NCBI GenBank assembly: GCA_964022665.1
Contig: CAXIDF010000010.1
Span: 62,001 to 126,000 of the forward strand
Length of the DNA: 64,000 nt
Reading direction: 5' to 3'
From: Haliea sp964022665
GTDB lineage: Bacteria; Pseudomonadota; Gammaproteobacteria; Pseudomonadales; Halieaceae
A program made the position numbers and the translations under genes. Under the pieces are notes generated by a model. It had not been told where the DNA came from. It did no database searches and saw only the letters and a list, made by a program, of their open reading frames with translations. Shown here in pieces: positions 62,051 through 64,000 of this stretch; the first letter of the stretch is position 1, and every line of letters begins with the position of its first letter.

Positions 62051-64000
62051 ATGCAAAACAAAAATACGGTCCGTGGGCGTTTGCTGGAGGTGGATGCCGG
62101 GGTTTTCTGGCCCTCCATGTGCCTCCTTGCGGCCCTCGTTGGCGTGGCGGCTTTCCTGCCTCAGGCGAGCAGCACGCTCTTCCAGCAGCTGCAGGACGCC
62201 ATCATTCGCTATGCTAGCTGGTACTACGTGCTGGTGGTCGCGATTATCCTGATCAGCATCGTGGTGCTGAGCGTCACCCGGCTGGGTGATATCAAACTCG
62301 GTCCCGATCATTCCGTGCCGGACTACTCACTGATCTCCTGGTTTGCCATGCTGTTCGCGGCGGGCATGGGCATTGGTCTCATGTTCTTCGGTGTTGCCGA
62401 ACCGGTGATGCACTTCCTGCAACCGCCGCTGGCTGAGGGGGGCACGGTGGAGGCGGCGCGGCAGGCCATGCAGCTGACCTTCTTTCACTGGGGCCTGCAT
62501 GCATGGGGTATCTATGCCATCGTGGCCCTGGTGCTGGCCTACTTTGCATTCCGCCATTCCCTGCCGCTGACCTTGCGCTCCGCGTTTTACCCCCTGGTGG
62601 GCGAGCGCATACACGGGCCTTTTGGGGCGGCGGTCGATGTGTTCGCGATTGTCTGCACCAGCTGCGGCATCGCCACCAGCCTCGGTTATGGCGTCCTGCA
62701 GATCAATGGCGGGCTCGCCTATCTCGTGGGCGTTGAGGTCAGCAGCGGCGTTCAGGTGGGCTTGATTTGCGGCATCATGGTCTTGGCTGGTATTTCGGTC
62801 GCGCTGGGGCTGGATGCGGGGATCCGCAGGCTTTCTGAGTTAAACCTGCTGCTGGCGCTGGTGTTGTTGGGCGGTGTGTTGTTTGCCGGTCCGACGGTCA
62901 CCCTGTTGCAGTCTACAATTCAGAGCCTCGGTGTGTATGCCGGCGACTTGGTCGCCAAGACGTTCAATCTTTACGCCTACGAACCCACTGATTGGCTGGG
63001 GGGCTGGACGATTTTCTACTGGGGGTGGTGGCTGAGCTGGTCACCCTTTGTGGGGCTGTTCATTGCGCGTATTTCCCGGGGGCGCACCATTCGCGAGTTC
63101 ATATTGGGCGCGATGATCGTGCCTTGCGGGTTTACCCTGTTGTGGATGGGGGTTTTCGGCAACAGTGCCATTGAACTGATCCTGCACGAGGGGCAGGCTG
63201 CGCTGGGGGAAAGCGTGCTGGCGAGCCAGGCGCAGGCGCTGTTCCAGTTTCTGGAATATCTGCCGGGCTCTACGTTTTTGTCCATCACGTCGCTGTTGAT
63301 GGTTGTGGTGTTCTTCGTGACGTCTGCAGACAGCGGCGCCATGGTGCTGAACATGCTCAGTGCCCACGGTCGCGACGATACGCCGGTTCTGCAACGGCTC
63401 ATCTGGGCCGCCGTCATTGGTATCATTGCCATCGTGCTGTTGCTGGCTGGCGGCCTGGCAGCGCTGCAAACGGCGGCTATCGCCAGTGCGCTGCCATTTT
63501 CACTCGCTCTGCTGGGTGCTATCTGGGGGCTGGCCCGGGCGCTGCGGCTGGATGTGGCGCAGCGCGATATGCAAAGCGTGGTGCCAGTGGTACAGGGCCC
63601 TGACAGCTGGCGCGAACGCCTCAATGCGCTGTTGGCGCAGCCCGGCGAATTGGAGGTGGGGCGTTTTCAACGCGAGGTTGTGGCTCCGGCTCTACAGCAC
63701 TTTGCCGAAGCGCTGCGAGAGCGGGGGGTGAGGGCGCAAGTTGAGGTCGCAACGCAGGAACCGAATGGTGTGGGTATTACGGTTGCGGTCGAGGGCGAGC
63801 CTGAATTCCGCTACGAGGTGGTATGCCGCCAGCATGCGGTTGTGACGAACGGCGCAGAGGACGCGACGGACGAATTGGATACAGTTTTTCACCGCGCCGA
63901 GGTACATCTGCACCAGGGCGGGCAGGGCTATGATGTCATGGGCTGGTCTCGCGAGCAGATCATCCACGATGTGCTGGGCCATTTTGAGCGCCACCAGCAG
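62051..64000 (+). CDS. BCCT-family choline/betaine transporter (BetT-like, 3'-truncated by window edge)
   Basis: Secondary transporter for choline, betaine or carnitine. The frame is open from ATG 62051 to the window end (650 residues). The core has AAGMGIGLMFFGVAEPVMHF, FFHWGLHAWGIYAIV, and the BCCT signature WTIFYWGWWLSWSPFVG (trans-membrane segment 8). A cytoplasmic C-terminal extension of at least 140 residues (from about WRERLNALL) resembles that of BetT, which adjusts activity to osmolarity. The region around the start codon is A-rich (ATGCAAAACAAAAATA), a possible Hfq/Crc target. Confidence 0.92.
   Translation, partial: MQNKNTVRGRLLEVDAGVFWPSMCLLAALVGVAAFLPQASSTLFQQLQDAIIRYASWYYVLVVAIILISIVVLSVTRLGDIKLGPDHSVPDYSLISWFAMLFAAGMGIGLMFFGVAEPVMHFLQPPLAEGGTVEAARQAMQLTFFHWGLHAWGIYAIVALVLAYFAFRHSLPLTLRSAFYPLVGERIHGPFGAAVDVFAIVCTSCGIATSLGYGVLQINGGLAYLVGVEVSSGVQVGLICGIMVLAGISVALGLDAGIRRLSELNLLLALVLLGGVLFAGPTVTLLQSTIQSLGVYAGDLVAKTFNLYAYEPTDWLGGWTIFYWGWWLSWSPFVGLFIARISRGRTIREFILGAMIVPCGFTLLWMGVFGNSAIELILHEGQAALGESVLASQAQALFQFLEYLPGSTFLSITSLLMVVVFFVTSADSGAMVLNMLSAHGRDDTPVLQRLIWAAVIGIIAIVLLLAGGLAALQTAAIASALPFSLALLGAIWGLARALRLDVAQRDMQSVVPVVQGPDSWRERLNALLAQPGELEVGRFQREVVAPALQHFAEALRERGVRAQVEVATQEPNGVGITVAVEGEPEFRYEVVCRQHAVVTNGAEDATDELDTVFHRAEVHLHQGGQGYDVMGWSREQIIHDVLGHFERHQQ

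Overview
The window is a GC-rich chromosomal segment from a gammaproteobacterium. The protein sequences and the many TonB-dependent receptors, LLM-type and TauD-type oxidoreductases and a TPR-sulfotransferase suggest a marine Halieaceae/OM60-like lineage; this is inference, as no rRNA is present. Two stretches of conserved housekeeping order resemble Pseudomonas: ftsH-folP-glmM-tpiA-secG-tRNA-Leu followed by tRNA-fMet-rimP-nusA-infB-rbfA-truB-rpsO-pnp, and panC-panB-dNK-folK-pcnB-[sRNA]-cbrB-cbrA-cbrX-gluQ-dksA-aminotransferase-sfsA.

Layout. 1-5065: end of ftsH, folP, glmM, tpiA, secG and tRNA-Leu(GAG). 5066-21738: an accessory block splitting the usual tRNA-Leu/tRNA-fMet pair, with a ClC transporter, a TonB receptor, a LuxR-type regulator, a TauD dioxygenase plus D-aminoacylase-like hydrolase, an unusual long isocitrate-dehydrogenase-like enzyme, a DUF3604 protein, and an hppD-VOC-FAH-LLM-VOC catabolic cluster. 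21739-30722: the fMet/rimP/nusA/infB translation and RNA-decay block. 30736-32487: a possible 31-residue membrane peptide and a ThDP enzyme behind a perfect palindrome. 32501-43603: the minus-strand pantothenate/folate/poly(A)/CbrAB/gluQ/dksA block. 43824-53379: aminotransferase, sfsA, an M15 peptidase, a PPi-type phosphofructokinase with pyrophosphatase, mpl, an RND exporter, a YkgJ-like protein and a LON-domain protein. 53381-64000: a decayed TPR gene, an M56/BlaI pair facing a TonB receptor, a second TonB receptor with a TPR-sulfotransferase, and the start of a BCCT (BetT-like) transporter running off the window.

The most notable observation is the 428-bp cbrB-pcnB gap. On the cbrB strand it holds an inverted GTTAC-N14-GTAAC directly after cbrB, a sigma-54 -24/-12 element, and then four AAN-repeat tracts (Hfq distal-face type) separated by two GC-rich hairpins that are near-copies of each other. 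In Pseudomonas this position encodes the CrcZ sRNA, which CbrB and RpoN activate and which titrates Hfq/Crc. I interpret the gap as a CrcZ-like catabolite-repression sRNA outside Pseudomonas. The second is a 579-residue type-II-like isocitrate dehydrogenase in which about 160 residues of the fold are tandemly duplicated, with canonical active-site residues split between the copies. A third is a compact M56/BlaI pair with a His/Cys cluster between two predicted membrane segments, divergent from a His-motif TonB receptor with a BlaI-like operator between them.
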